A DNA stretch of 17,857 nucleotides from CAZWCE01 sp964632505 (GTDB taxonomy: Bacteria; Planctomycetota; Planctomycetia; Pirellulales; Thermoguttaceae): positions 1 to 17,857 of the forward strand of contig CAZWCE010000036.1 of assembly GCA_964632505.1 (NCBI GenBank), given 5' to 3'. The position numbers were made by a program, and so were the translations under genes. The notes below the pieces were generated by a model that saw nothing but the letters and a program-made list of their open reading frames with translations, had not been told where the DNA came from and did no database searches. How positions within the stretch are numbered: the stretch's first letter is position 1; each line of letters opens with the position of its first letter. Of this stretch, positions 8,108-15,193 are shown one piece after another.

Positions 8108-8135
8108 TTGCTTTCAATGGAAAGAACACTATAAT
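8108..8135 (+). promoter_or_regulatory. strong internal promoter between the TolC-type and Cys-rich genes
   Basis: TTGCTT (8108-8113) and a perfect TATAAT (8130-8135) are separated by 16 bases. Transcription would begin near 8142, giving a leader of about 160 bases before the ATG at 8301. It would let the genes from 8301 onward be expressed apart from the TolC-type gene. Confidence 0.55.
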
Positions 8136-8241
8136 GACATCAATGGCCCGTGCGTCCCATGCTGGGCCGTTACGTGGACTTTGGTGATTGCTGTCCCCAT
8201 TTTTTCCGTCCCGGGCATCTTTCCGACTCGGACGTGGATGG

Positions 8242-8290
8242 TTCTTCCGAAAAGTTCGGCATCGGACGATTTCGGATTCGGAAGAAGAGG
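8242..8290 (+). promoter_or_regulatory. leader with competing hairpins next to the ribosome binding site
   Basis: TTCTTCCGAA (8242-8251) is perfectly complementary to TTCGGAAGAA (8277-8286), which runs into the purine-rich ribosome binding site GAAGAAGAGG (8281-8290). The same 5' strand can instead form a tight local hairpin, CCGAA-AAG-TTCGG at 8247-8259. A third TTCGG occurs at 8271-8275. The two main stems exclude each other, which is the logic of a translation switch. Whether RNA really switches, and on what signal, is unknown. Confidence 0.4.
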
Positions 8291-8300
8291 TTTTTTCGAA

Positions 8301-8753
8301 ATGTGGATGCGTTGCGTCGTAAAAATCCTGATTCTGGCGCTTCTCGTCTGCCCGCTCGGTTGCGGCGCGGGTTTTGGGCTGGGCTTGGATTGTTGTGCCG
8401 CCACGTCGTCTGCTGTTTCGAGGTCGACCGTTTCGGAAAGCGCCGACGCCTCTCACACATGCTCCTGTCCCCACGAAAAACCGGCATCCGGGACCACCGA
8501 TGATTCCACCCCTGCACCACCTTCGAGTCCGGAGAAGGCTTCTTGCCAGTGCATCTGTGGAGGAGCGGTCTTCACCAAACAATGCGAAGAGTGGACCGGA
8601 GAGATCTTGGTCTCGTTATTTTCCGATGTCCCCGTCCCCTGTACGCCCACATGTCCCTTCCGCCATGCTGTTCGTCTGATCGCGAACCCTGACATCGGCG
8701 GCGGGAATTTCGGGCGATTTCTTTGCACGATGCACGCATCGTTTCTTTGTTAA
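8301..8753 (+). CDS. small secreted Cys-rich protein of the export cluster
   Basis: A 150-residue protein with 15 cysteines. Residues 1-20 form a signal sequence (VKILILALLVCPLG). The mature part has a Cys pair (31-32), a CxC (54, 56), a CxCxC with following Gly-Gly (82, 84, 86), C95, a CxxxC (114, 118) and two cysteines near the end. A Ser/Thr/Pro-rich linker lies between about 60 and 80. The frame is open upstream to 8181, but ATG 8301 has GAAGAAGAGG ten bases upstream and starts at the signal peptide. Thiol clusters suggest metal binding or disulfide chemistry in the envelope; I know no named family. It sits between the channel and the first permease, behind its own promoter, so it may be regulated separately. 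Confidence 0.7.
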   Translation: MWMRCVVKILILALLVCPLGCGAGFGLGLDCCAATSSAVSRSTVSESADASHTCSCPHEKPASGTTDDSTPAPPSSPEKASCQCICGGAVFTKQCEEWTGEILVSLFSDVPVPCTPTCPFRHAVRLIANPDIGGGNFGRFLCTMHASFLC

Positions 8754-8898
8754 CGCGCACCTCATCTAGAATCGCTGGCGAAGATGTGTTTCGTTTTGCT
8801 TCCCTATTCGATTCTCACTGACCGAAGGTGTTCTTCTCGCATGGTTTTGCCGTGACGAGATTCTTGTTTCGCTTCATTTTGCAGGAACGATTGCTGCG

Positions 8899-10062
8899 AT
8901 GTTTTTTCGTCTGCTCCCCTGGGAGTACCCGATTCGTAATCTGTTCCGTCGTCCGCTTCGTACTTCGTTGACGCTCGTCGGCCTGACGACGGTCATCGTG
9001 TTGGTGCTGGTGGTCGTTGGGTTCATTCGCGGATTGACCCGATCGTTGGCGGTCAGTGGCGCTCGACGAACCGCGGTCGTCTTTTCGCTGGGCATGGGGG
9101 AAAATCTCGAGTATTCCTCGATTCCGATGCGAACGAGCGATCTGGTGCCGGCCAGTGTACCGGGCATCGAGCAAAGATTCGGCCGGAAGTACGTGTCCCC
9201 GGAATTGTACCTCGGAACGGAAGTGACGGCGGCCGACGGAGGGGCCTCGATGGGATTGGTACGCGGTGTCACGCGTCCGGCACTCCTGGTCCGCCGACAA
9301 GTCGAGCTCGAACAGGGCGACTGGCCGCGAAGCGGCGAAGTGATGATCGGACGACTGGCCTCGGCGAAACTCGGGGTTGCCGAGCACCGGCTCGACGTCG
9401 GTCGTTCGGTCACATTCGAAGGACGAACCTGGCAAATCAGTGGAATCTTCTCGGCGGAGGGTTCGACTTTCGAATCCGAGATCTGGTGTCGCCTGGACGA
9501 TCTGCAACAAGCGATGAAACGTCAGGATTTGAGCCTCGTGGCGCTCACCATGGCTCCAGACGGAGATTTCACCGACCTCGATCTGTTCTGCAAGGAACGC
9601 CTCGACCTAGAATTGCAGGCGCTCCGGGAAACCGACTATTATGCTTCACTGCAAAAAGATTATGGACCGGTGCGGTGGTTGGCTTGGCTGGTGGTCCTGC
9701 TGGTTTCCGGAGCTGGAATATTCGCCGGACTGAACACGATGTACGGATCGGTCGTGGGACGCATCCCGGAACTCTCGATGCTGCAAACACTCGGTTTCTC
9801 CCGCAGGGCGATCGTCCTCGGGCTGATCCAAGAGGGCGTTTTGCTCTCGACCACGGCCGGTTTGCTGGCGACAGTGATCGCATTGACCTTCGTCCACGAC
9901 GCTTCCGTACGATTCACCATGGGGGCGTTCGCCCTTCGTATCGACAGCGTGGCCGTACTCATCGGCTGCGGAGTCGGAATCCTCCTCGGCTTCCTCGGTG
10001 CAGTCCCACCGGCGATCCGAGCATTGCGCATGCCCATTGTCGATGGGCTGAAATCGGTTTGA
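8899..10062 (+). CDS. FtsX/MacB-type ABC transporter permease (first of two)
   Basis: A 387-residue membrane protein with the layout of the MacB/FtsX/LolCE permeases. It has TM1 at about 22-45, a large periplasmic domain to about 255, then three C-terminal membrane segments near 256-280, 303-325 and 350-372. The FtsX core reads GLNTMYGSVVGRIPELSMLQ followed by TLGFSRRAIVLGLIQEG, the coupling-helix region that contacts the ATPase. It lacks its own nucleotide-binding domain, so it must use the ATPase at 12313. It differs clearly from the second permease at 13058, so the transporter is probably a heterodimer. ATG 8899 follows a modest CAGGAA site. A gap of 145 bases separates it from the Cys-rich gene. 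Confidence 0.9.
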   Translation: MFFRLLPWEYPIRNLFRRPLRTSLTLVGLTTVIVLVLVVVGFIRGLTRSLAVSGARRTAVVFSLGMGENLEYSSIPMRTSDLVPASVPGIEQRFGRKYVSPELYLGTEVTAADGGASMGLVRGVTRPALLVRRQVELEQGDWPRSGEVMIGRLASAKLGVAEHRLDVGRSVTFEGRTWQISGIFSAEGSTFESEIWCRLDDLQQAMKRQDLSLVALTMAPDGDFTDLDLFCKERLDLELQALRETDYYASLQKDYGPVRWLAWLVVLLVSGAGIFAGLNTMYGSVVGRIPELSMLQTLGFSRRAIVLGLIQEGVLLSTTAGLLATVIALTFVHDASVRFTMGAFALRIDSVAVLIGCGVGILLGFLGAVPPAIRALRMPIVDGLKSV

Positions 10063-10075
10063 CTTATTCTGCGCG

Positions 10076-10104
10076 GCGACGGAGTCGCGAGGAAGAGCTT
10101 TCCT
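10076..10104 (+). promoter_or_regulatory. two small intercistronic hairpins before the lipoprotein gene
   Basis: GCGAC-GGA-GTCGC (10076-10088) is followed at once by AGGAA-GAGCT-TTCCT (10090-10104), inside the 76-base gap between the permease and the lipoprotein gene. No T-run follows, so a strong terminator is unlikely. They could affect RNA processing. A strong AAGGAG site at 10126-10131 then serves the lipoprotein gene. Confidence 0.25.
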
Positions 10105-10138
10105 AAACGAAGATTCAGAAATAACAAGGAGAAATATA

Positions 10139-10711
10139 ATGAAAATCGCCGTCAACCTGTTCGTTGTTTTCGGCTTGCTCGTGGGAATCCTCGGTTGCTC
10201 GGATCAAACGGGAACGAATTCCAACACCACCGGCCACGGAGCGCATAACGGAGAACCGGGCAAGGTCGAACCGCCTGTCGCCCCTTCGAAGGAAGGCCGA
10301 AAATTTGTATTGGACCAATCGCCGGAGAATCCGCAAGAGGTGATCACCGCACGGAAATCGGTCGAGGATGGTGAGGAGGTCGTCATCCTCGGGCGCATCG
10401 GAGGCAGCGCAGATCCTTGGATTGAAGGTCGCGCGATTTTCACCCTGGTGGACAACTCCTTGAAATCCTGCGATCAGATTCCCGGTGACAATTGCCCGGT
10501 CCCGTGGGACTACTGCTGTGCGACCGACAAGCTGCCCCAAGCTTCCGCCCTGGTGAAAGTCGTCGATGAAAGTGAACAGCCGGTCAAGACCGATGCCCGC
10601 GAATTGCTGGGGGTTCGGGAACTGACCGAAGTGGTCGTCCAGGGCAAGGCGAAACGGGATGACGGTGGTAATCTGACGGTATTGGCTTCCAAAATCCACG
10701 TGAAGAAATGA
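10139..10711 (+). CDS. Cys-containing lipoprotein of the export cluster
   Basis: A 190-residue protein with a lipoprotein signal peptide: hydrophobic residues 5-19 and the lipobox ILGC, so C20 should be lipidated. A Ser/Thr/His-rich tether follows (to about 50). The folded part contains VVILGRIGG (82-89), WIEGRAIFTLVD (94-105) and the motif CDQIPGDNCP...WDYCC with cysteines at 111, 119, 126 and 127, then beta-rich sequence ending VLASKIHVKK. The strand pattern suggests an OB-like barrel with a Cys loop; this is inference. I do not know a named family. A strong AAGGAG site lies seven bases before the ATG. Only four bases separate its stop from the adaptor gene, so the two are probably translated together and may act together outside the inner membrane. 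Confidence 0.8.
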   Translation: MKIAVNLFVVFGLLVGILGCSDQTGTNSNTTGHGAHNGEPGKVEPPVAPSKEGRKFVLDQSPENPQEVITARKSVEDGEEVVILGRIGGSADPWIEGRAIFTLVDNSLKSCDQIPGDNCPVPWDYCCATDKLPQASALVKVVDESEQPVKTDARELLGVRELTEVVVQGKAKRDDGGNLTVLASKIHVKK

Positions 10712-10715
10712 GCGG

Positions 10716-12326
10716 ATGATGGACTCGGTGGATCTTCGAGAATTAGCGATCGATCGTGGCGACACGGACTCACCGAAGGTCGGTGCGCGACGGCACTTCC
10801 TCACGCGGTACGTGCTGCCGTTGATACTCCTATCCGGCTTTCTCGCCCTTATGGTGTGGGCCTCCTGGGATTATCTGTTTCCTCCCAAAGCGGTCACGGT
10901 CCTCCCGGTTTTCTCGAATCTCTCCGCGGTGCAGCAGGAAGGCACCCCGCTCTTCCAAGCGGCGGGATGGATCGAACCTCGCCCCACCCCGATTCGGGTG
11001 GCGGCGCTCGCTCCGGGAGTTGTCGCATCACTGCTGGTCGTGGAGAATCAGCCGGTTGAGAAGGGCGAGCCGGTCGCCGAACTGGTCAAGGAGGATGCAC
11101 GCCTGGCTCACGACCGAGTCCGTGCCATGCTCCGCCTGAGAGAGGCGGAACAAAAGGAAGCGGAGGCGGCGCTCTCCGCGGCGGTCACGCGTTACGAACA
11201 ACCGGTCCACCTGGATGCCGACCTGAAGGAAGCGGAAGCCTCGCTGGCGCAGATCGAGACGCAAATGAAATATTTGCCCTTCGAAACTCGCCGTGCCGAA
11301 GCCGATTACCGAGCGGCTTCCCATGATTACCAAGGGAAAGTCTCGGCCCGCGAAGTCGTCGCGGGGATCGAAATCGAAGAGGCGAAACGCCGGATGGAAT
11401 CGGCCGAAGCACGGCTCGAGGGACTCGAAGACCGCCTCGATTCCCTGAAGCGGGAACGCGCGGCGCTGATCGATCGGAGGAACGCGCTGAGGACTCGGCG
11501 GGAACTCTTGGCCGACGAGACGAGGGCGAAGGAGGAATCGGAAGCCCGCCTTCATGCGGCCGAGGCCCGTGTCGCGCAGGCCGAAGTCGCCGTATCCGAG
11601 GCGAAACTCCAACTCGAACGCATGACCGTCCGGGCTCCCGTCGAGGGGCGCATCTACCGCCTGATCGCCCATCCCGGAGCGAGGATTGGAAGCGGGATGG
11701 GGCAAACGGCCGATTACGACGGCAGCACCGTGGTGACGATGTACGATCCGAAAAGGCTGCAAGTCCGCGTCGATGTCCGTTTTGAGGATCTCCCGAGCGT
11801 GAAGCTCGGCCAACCGGTCGAGATAGAGAACCCGGCGCTGCCCCGGCCGATCACCGGGAAAGTACTATATATCAGCTCCGAAGCCGATATCCAGAAAAAC
11901 ACCTTGGAAGTGAAAATCGAAATTCCCGATCCCCCCGCCGTCTTCAAGCCGGAAATGCTTGTCGATGCAACGTTTCTCGCTCCCAGAGAACCGGAAACCT
12001 CCGAAGAGCCTTCCCGGGAATGGAAGTTGTATGTTCCGGCGGAATTCCTCCGTCAAGACGAGGCCGGTTCGTTCGTCTGGGTCGCCGATCGTTCGGAAGG
12101 CATCGCCCGGAGAGTTTCCGTCGAGACCGGCAAGACCGGAAACGAGGGCCTGGTCGAAGTCACCAGCGGGCTAACGGTCGCCAGTCGGATGATTGCCGAC
12201 GGAATCGAGGGACTCGAAGACGGCGACCGCATCCATGTGACCGATGAGGCCCAAAGGAAATACCCCGAACTAGTAACGTCCCCATCAGCCAGAGAAGAGG
12301 AGCAGAAGAACGATGCCGCTTATTGA
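10716..12326 (+). CDS. HlyD/MacA-type periplasmic adaptor subunit
   Basis: A 536-residue membrane-fusion protein. One N-terminal membrane anchor (TM at about 31-55) leaves the rest in the periplasm. The split lipoyl domain is visible as VAALAPGVVASLLVVENQPV (95-114) and MTVRAPVEGRIYRLIAHPGA (303-322). Between them is a very charged alpha-helical hairpin (about 128-300) with a long coiled-coil look, longer than in many adaptors. A beta-barrel domain follows (about 343-420, LQVRVDVRFEDLP...GQPVEIE) and then a membrane-proximal domain. It should link the two permeases to the TolC-type channel. Its last 14 bases overlap the start of the ATPase gene, showing tight coupling. Two ATGs in a row (10716, 10719) make the exact start uncertain by one residue. 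Confidence 0.93.
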   Translation: MMDSVDLRELAIDRGDTDSPKVGARRHFLTRYVLPLILLSGFLALMVWASWDYLFPPKAVTVLPVFSNLSAVQQEGTPLFQAAGWIEPRPTPIRVAALAPGVVASLLVVENQPVEKGEPVAELVKEDARLAHDRVRAMLRLREAEQKEAEAALSAAVTRYEQPVHLDADLKEAEASLAQIETQMKYLPFETRRAEADYRAASHDYQGKVSAREVVAGIEIEEAKRRMESAEARLEGLEDRLDSLKRERAALIDRRNALRTRRELLADETRAKEESEARLHAAEARVAQAEVAVSEAKLQLERMTVRAPVEGRIYRLIAHPGARIGSGMGQTADYDGSTVVTMYDPKRLQVRVDVRFEDLPSVKLGQPVEIENPALPRPITGKVLYISSEADIQKNTLEVKIEIPDPPAVFKPEMLVDATFLAPREPETSEEPSREWKLYVPAEFLRQDEAGSFVWVADRSEGIARRVSVETGKTGNEGLVEVTSGLTVASRMIADGIEGLEDGDRIHVTDEAQRKYPELVTSPSAREEEQKNDAAY

Positions 12327-13041
12327 AATTTCGAATCTGACCAAGCGATATCGAAAAGGGGAGGAGACCATTACGCCTCTGGACGATGTCTCCCTCTCTA
12401 TCGAACAGGGGGAGTTCATCTCTTTGATGGGGGCGAGCGGTACCGGAAAGTCGACGCTGCTGAACCTGGTGGCCAGCATCGATCGGCCTGATAGCGGCCG
12501 GATCGTCGTCGACGGAACCGACATCACGCGTCTTTCCCGCACGAAGCTGGCCAAGTGGCGGGCCGCCAACCTCGGGTATATTTTCCAGACCCACCATCTC
12601 GTCCCCGTACTCACGGCTTACGAGAATATCGAACTCCCTCTGCTCTTGCTCCCGATGTCGCGCAAGGAACGACGCAAGCGAGTCGAAATCGCGCTGCGGG
12701 CAGTCGACCTGTTCGACCGAGCCGACCATTATCCCAGGCAGATGTCGGGGGGGCAGGAGCAACGGGTTGGAATTGCTCGGGCGATCGTTGCCCATCCCAA
12801 AGTGGTGGTGGCCGACGAACCGACCGGCGACCTCGATCCCACGACTTCCCTCCAGATTCTCGAACTCCTCCATCGACTCAACGAGCAGCTCCACGTCACC
12901 TTGCTTATGGTCACCCACGACGCCGAGGCGGCCCGAGTGGCCGACAAGCAGTTCCAACTCGATCGCGGAAAACTGATCCAGACCGGCGAGAACGCTTGCC
13001 GTCGGTCGGATTTCTCCGAAACGAAACCGATGACGGCCTGA
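12313..13041 (+). CDS. ABC transporter ATP-binding protein, MacB/LolD class
   Basis: A 242-residue nucleotide-binding subunit that powers the exporter from the cytoplasmic face. All key motifs are intact: Walker A GASGTGKST (40-48), Q-loop Q92, signature MSGGQ (144-148), Walker B VVVADEP (164-170) with the family-typical TGDLD after it, and H-loop H202 in MVTHD. The sequence type is that of LolD and the MacB ATPase domain, which pair with FtsX-type permeases. A tail of about 20 residues after position 222 is not part of the usual core. The start overlaps the adaptor stop, with a GAGGAG site about ten bases upstream. It is the only ATPase in the cluster, so two copies probably serve both permeases. 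Confidence 0.95.
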   Translation: MPLIEISNLTKRYRKGEETITPLDDVSLSIEQGEFISLMGASGTGKSTLLNLVASIDRPDSGRIVVDGTDITRLSRTKLAKWRAANLGYIFQTHHLVPVLTAYENIELPLLLLPMSRKERRKRVEIALRAVDLFDRADHYPRQMSGGQEQRVGIARAIVAHPKVVVADEPTGDLDPTTSLQILELLHRLNEQLHVTLLMVTHDAEAARVADKQFQLDRGKLIQTGENACRRSDFSETKPMTA

Positions 13042-13057
13042 TCGCGGAGGCACATTC

Positions 13058-14200
13058 ATGTTCAAGTTCTTGCCCTATACGATCAAAACGCTTTGGCGCC
13101 ATCGTTCGCGAACCCTCCTCACCGTCACCGGCTCGGCCGTTGCCCTGTTCGTCTTCTGTTTTGTCGAATCCATCCAGGAAGGCATGAACGAGTTGCTGCG
13201 CCGCCAGGAATCGAATCGCTCTCTGGTGGCTTTCCAGGCGAACAAGTTCTGCCCGGCCACCAGCCATCTGCCCGAAGACTATGGAGACAAAATCCTTGAA
13301 ATGGAAGGCGTCCGGGAAGTCGTACCGGTTCAGGTGTTCACCAACAACTGCCGTGCCAGTCTCGATATCGTGGTCTTCTACGGAGTGCCGCCCGAAAAGC
13401 TTCGCGTGGCCCGCGATTTCGAGCTGATCGCCGGAAGCTGGCCCGAATTCGAGCAACACCAAGACGCAGCCGTCGTGGGAAGTGCGGTCGCCGCCAGGCG
13501 GAATATCGACGTGGGCGACAAGTTCTCCATCGGCGATTTGAGTGTCGATGTCGCCGGGATTTTTTCAAGCGACGATCCTTCGGAGGAGAACTACATCTAC
13601 TCCCATCTCGAATTTTTGCAACGTAGCGAAGGCATGGACCTCGTCGGAACCGCCACGCAAATCGAGATCTTGCTCCATGAGGGAACCGATCCCGTGGCTC
13701 TATCCCACCGCATCGACGACCTTTTCCGAGGAGGACCGGTCGAGACGGACACTCGGCCCAAGGGCGTTTTTCAGGCGAAATCGCTCGGCGACCTGGCGCA
13801 ACTGATCGAGATGTCCCGTTATCTCGGCTATGCCTGCGTCGGGTTGGTTCTGGCCCTGGTCGCCACGACGACTTATATGTCGGTCGAGGACCGTATCGCC
13901 GAACATGCGGTGCTGCAAACCCTGGGTTTTTCAGGTCCACGTGTTTTCGGTTTCGTGGTCCTTGAGAGCATGCTACTGAGCATGATCGGAGGAGTCTTCG
14001 GTATCGGCGCGGCCTTGTGGACCCTCCATTGGAGTCATCTTTCGGTGGGAGCCGAAGCCGTGACCCTTGCTTTCACCCCCTCGCCGCAACTCGCTCTGAC
14101 CGGTTTCGGCGTCGCCGCACTCGCCGGTTTCATTGCCGGGATCGCCCCTGCCTGGTGTGCAGCGCGTACGGAAATCGTCACGGCACTCCGGCATACCTAA
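13058..14200 (+). CDS. FtsX/MacB-type ABC transporter permease (second of two)
   Basis: A 380-residue membrane protein with the same layout as the first permease. TM1 is at about 19-38, a periplasmic domain follows to about 255, and three C-terminal membrane segments lie near 262-285, 312-335 and 350-372. The FtsX core reads TTTYMSVEDRIAEHAVLQTL followed by GFSGPRVFGFVVLESM. The periplasmic domain has two cysteines (about residues 67 and 94) not obviously shared with the first permease. A strong GGAGG site is seven bases before the ATG and the gap to the ATPase gene is only 16 bases, so both are co-translated. It ends the cluster; the stop codon abuts a region of gene remnants, and I see no clear terminator there. 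Confidence 0.92.
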   Translation: MFKFLPYTIKTLWRHRSRTLLTVTGSAVALFVFCFVESIQEGMNELLRRQESNRSLVAFQANKFCPATSHLPEDYGDKILEMEGVREVVPVQVFTNNCRASLDIVVFYGVPPEKLRVARDFELIAGSWPEFEQHQDAAVVGSAVAARRNIDVGDKFSIGDLSVDVAGIFSSDDPSEENYIYSHLEFLQRSEGMDLVGTATQIEILLHEGTDPVALSHRIDDLFRGGPVETDTRPKGVFQAKSLGDLAQLIEMSRYLGYACVGLVLALVATTTYMSVEDRIAEHAVLQTLGFSGPRVFGFVVLESMLLSMIGGVFGIGAALWTLHWSHLSVGAEAVTLAFTPSPQLALTGFGVAALAGFIAGIAPAWCAARTEIVTALRHT

Positions 14201-14288
14201 TGAATGAGAGAAGGCATCCGGCGTCGTTGATGCTCGGGTTCCGTGCGTACGGCTTGATCCGCTCGATGTCCCGGACTTCGGCCGCCAT
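14178..14288 (-). pseudogene. truncated start of a ParB-like (ParBc) domain protein
   Basis: A 36-codon minus-strand frame starting at ATG 14288 reads VRDIERIKPYARNPSINDA near its start. The pattern I-x-I-K-P-Y-x-R-N-P-R-x-N-D is the well-known opening of ParB-like nuclease domains found in plasmids, phages and mobile elements. After NDA, where the family continues with a helix of the AVDAVAxSI kind, the sequence changes abruptly and runs into the end of the second permease gene. It lacks the rest of the domain, so I read it as a remnant. Confidence 0.5.
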
Positions 14289-14336
14289 TGCCCTGCACTT
14301 TCGGTCTCTCCTGTCGAGGGCTGTCTTTGCGGACGA

Positions 14337-14820
14337 TCATTGCCGTTGGGTGGATGATGGGCTCTTGGCACGGCATGCGACAAGGGCCCCCAGCAATGGG
14401 TCGCGCTGGATTGGTTTCGTCAAGTAACTGCTGCAACCGACATCGAAACATTGCTTTTCCACGCCCTCCATTGCGTGGGCGGTCAGTCCCACGATGGGGC
14501 GATCGTATCCGCTTTCGCGAAGTTTTCTCGTCGCGGTCTCGCCATCCTACCCTCCCTGGCCAATCGCCAAATCAGATAGGATGACATCACTCAAGCTGTC
14601 ACGAAAGAGCTAATTGTCGTTTTCTGTAAAAACCTAATTGTCGTTATATATAAGCGATCAGTCGCTGATTGTCCGGTCCATCTTCGGCCAGGAGAATCCG
14701 TAACGAATGAGGCAGTTTCACCGGGGACGTCTCTTCACTCCGAAATGCGGCATTCCCTTTTGGCTTTGCCTCACCTCTTTCATGGTAAGTGATGAGCGGC
14801 ACCCCATCTACGGCACCGCG
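14337..14820 (-). pseudogene. broken receiver (REC) domain of a hybrid histidine kinase
   Basis: Read on the minus strand, one frame (14820 down to a TAA at 14644-14646) gives a linker and then LRILLAEDGPDNQRLIAYI, a classic first strand and helix of a receiver domain with its acidic ED pair. A second frame (14600 down to 14337) gives DVILSDLAI, holding the candidate phospho-acceptor Asp, then RKLRESGYDRPIVGLTAHAM and GCSSYLTKPI with the conserved Thr and Lys. The two frames are not in register. The second also has an in-frame TAG at 14547-14549 just before DGETATRKL. The kinase core expected upstream is absent. Such receivers normally end hybrid sensor kinases, so this is the decayed 3' end of one. 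Confidence 0.75.
14610..14645. repeat. 12-bp direct repeat with 24-base period
   Basis: CTAATTGTCGTT occurs at 14610-14621 and again at 14634-14645. The pair sits exactly where the receiver-domain remnant loses its reading frame, so it may be the footprint of the event that broke it. A binding site for a regulator is the alternative. Confidence 0.45.
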
Positions 14821-14893
14821 CTAGAGAGGCGTCCGGCCCACCGATGAATACTTCTTGGATCAATCTCACATGTTGATTCAGAAGGGAATTGAA

Positions 14894-15193
14894 ATGAAGA
14901 AAAAAAGACACAAGCCTCATCGGTGCCTCGATCCTCTGGAACCTTGGATCAAGGATAGAGAAGAGAGAGGACGCATCGAAAAAAACGAGACGAAAACCCC
15001 GGGAGGGGAAGTTCGCTTCTGTTGTCATGGGCGCCGGGTTCGGTGGAAGCTGTCGTCCAGCCCGGTTCGGGACTGGGTCTTTTCAGAATCTCTTTTCTCG
15101 GAACCTTTCGAGGCGTCTCTGGTTCGATCGCCGATATCCGCCGGCCCTGCCGATTCCCAGGTGCGGCTGGCGAGAAAAAATCCTATTCAGTGA
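14894..15193 (+). CDS. possible small ORF of unknown function
   Basis: A 99-codon frame begins at ATG 14894 with AAGGGA about eight bases upstream. The predicted protein starts very basic (MKKKRHKPHR) and has no signal peptide, membrane segment or known motif. Its 3' end overlaps the stop of the convergent hydrolase gene by 11 bases. The ribosome binding site is the only positive evidence; composition after residue 50 looks random. Confidence 0.2.
   Translation: MKKKRHKPHRCLDPLEPWIKDREERGRIEKNETKTPGGEVRFCCHGRRVRWKLSSSPVRDWVFSESLFSEPFEASLVRSPISAGPADSQVRLARKNPIQ

Larger units (their letters stand above)
14201..15182. other. gene graveyard between export cluster and hydrolase
   Basis: This region holds no intact gene that I can defend. 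Its left part carries a ParB-like fragment and a broken receiver domain, both on the minus strand, with a direct repeat inside the latter. The right part (14824-15182) shows open frames on both strands with no known motif. One plus-strand frame (14894-15193) has a ribosome binding site and is listed separately at low confidence. Confidence 0.5.

Noticed and set aside
10076..10104. A terminator between the first permease and the lipoprotein gene
   Set aside because: Two short hairpins are present, but no T-run follows and a strong ribosome binding site comes 22 bases later; transcription probably continues.
11028..11813. A 261-codon minus-strand frame
   Set aside because: It is antisense to the adaptor's coiled-coil region; the charged repetitive codons keep the opposite frame open.
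12160..13065. A 301-codon minus-strand frame
   Set aside because: It covers the ATPase gene, whose Walker A, Walker B and signature motifs are intact on the plus strand.
14780..15028. An 82-codon minus-strand frame in the graveyard
   Set aside because: No ribosome binding site or motif, and it overlaps the frame of the receiver remnant's linker.
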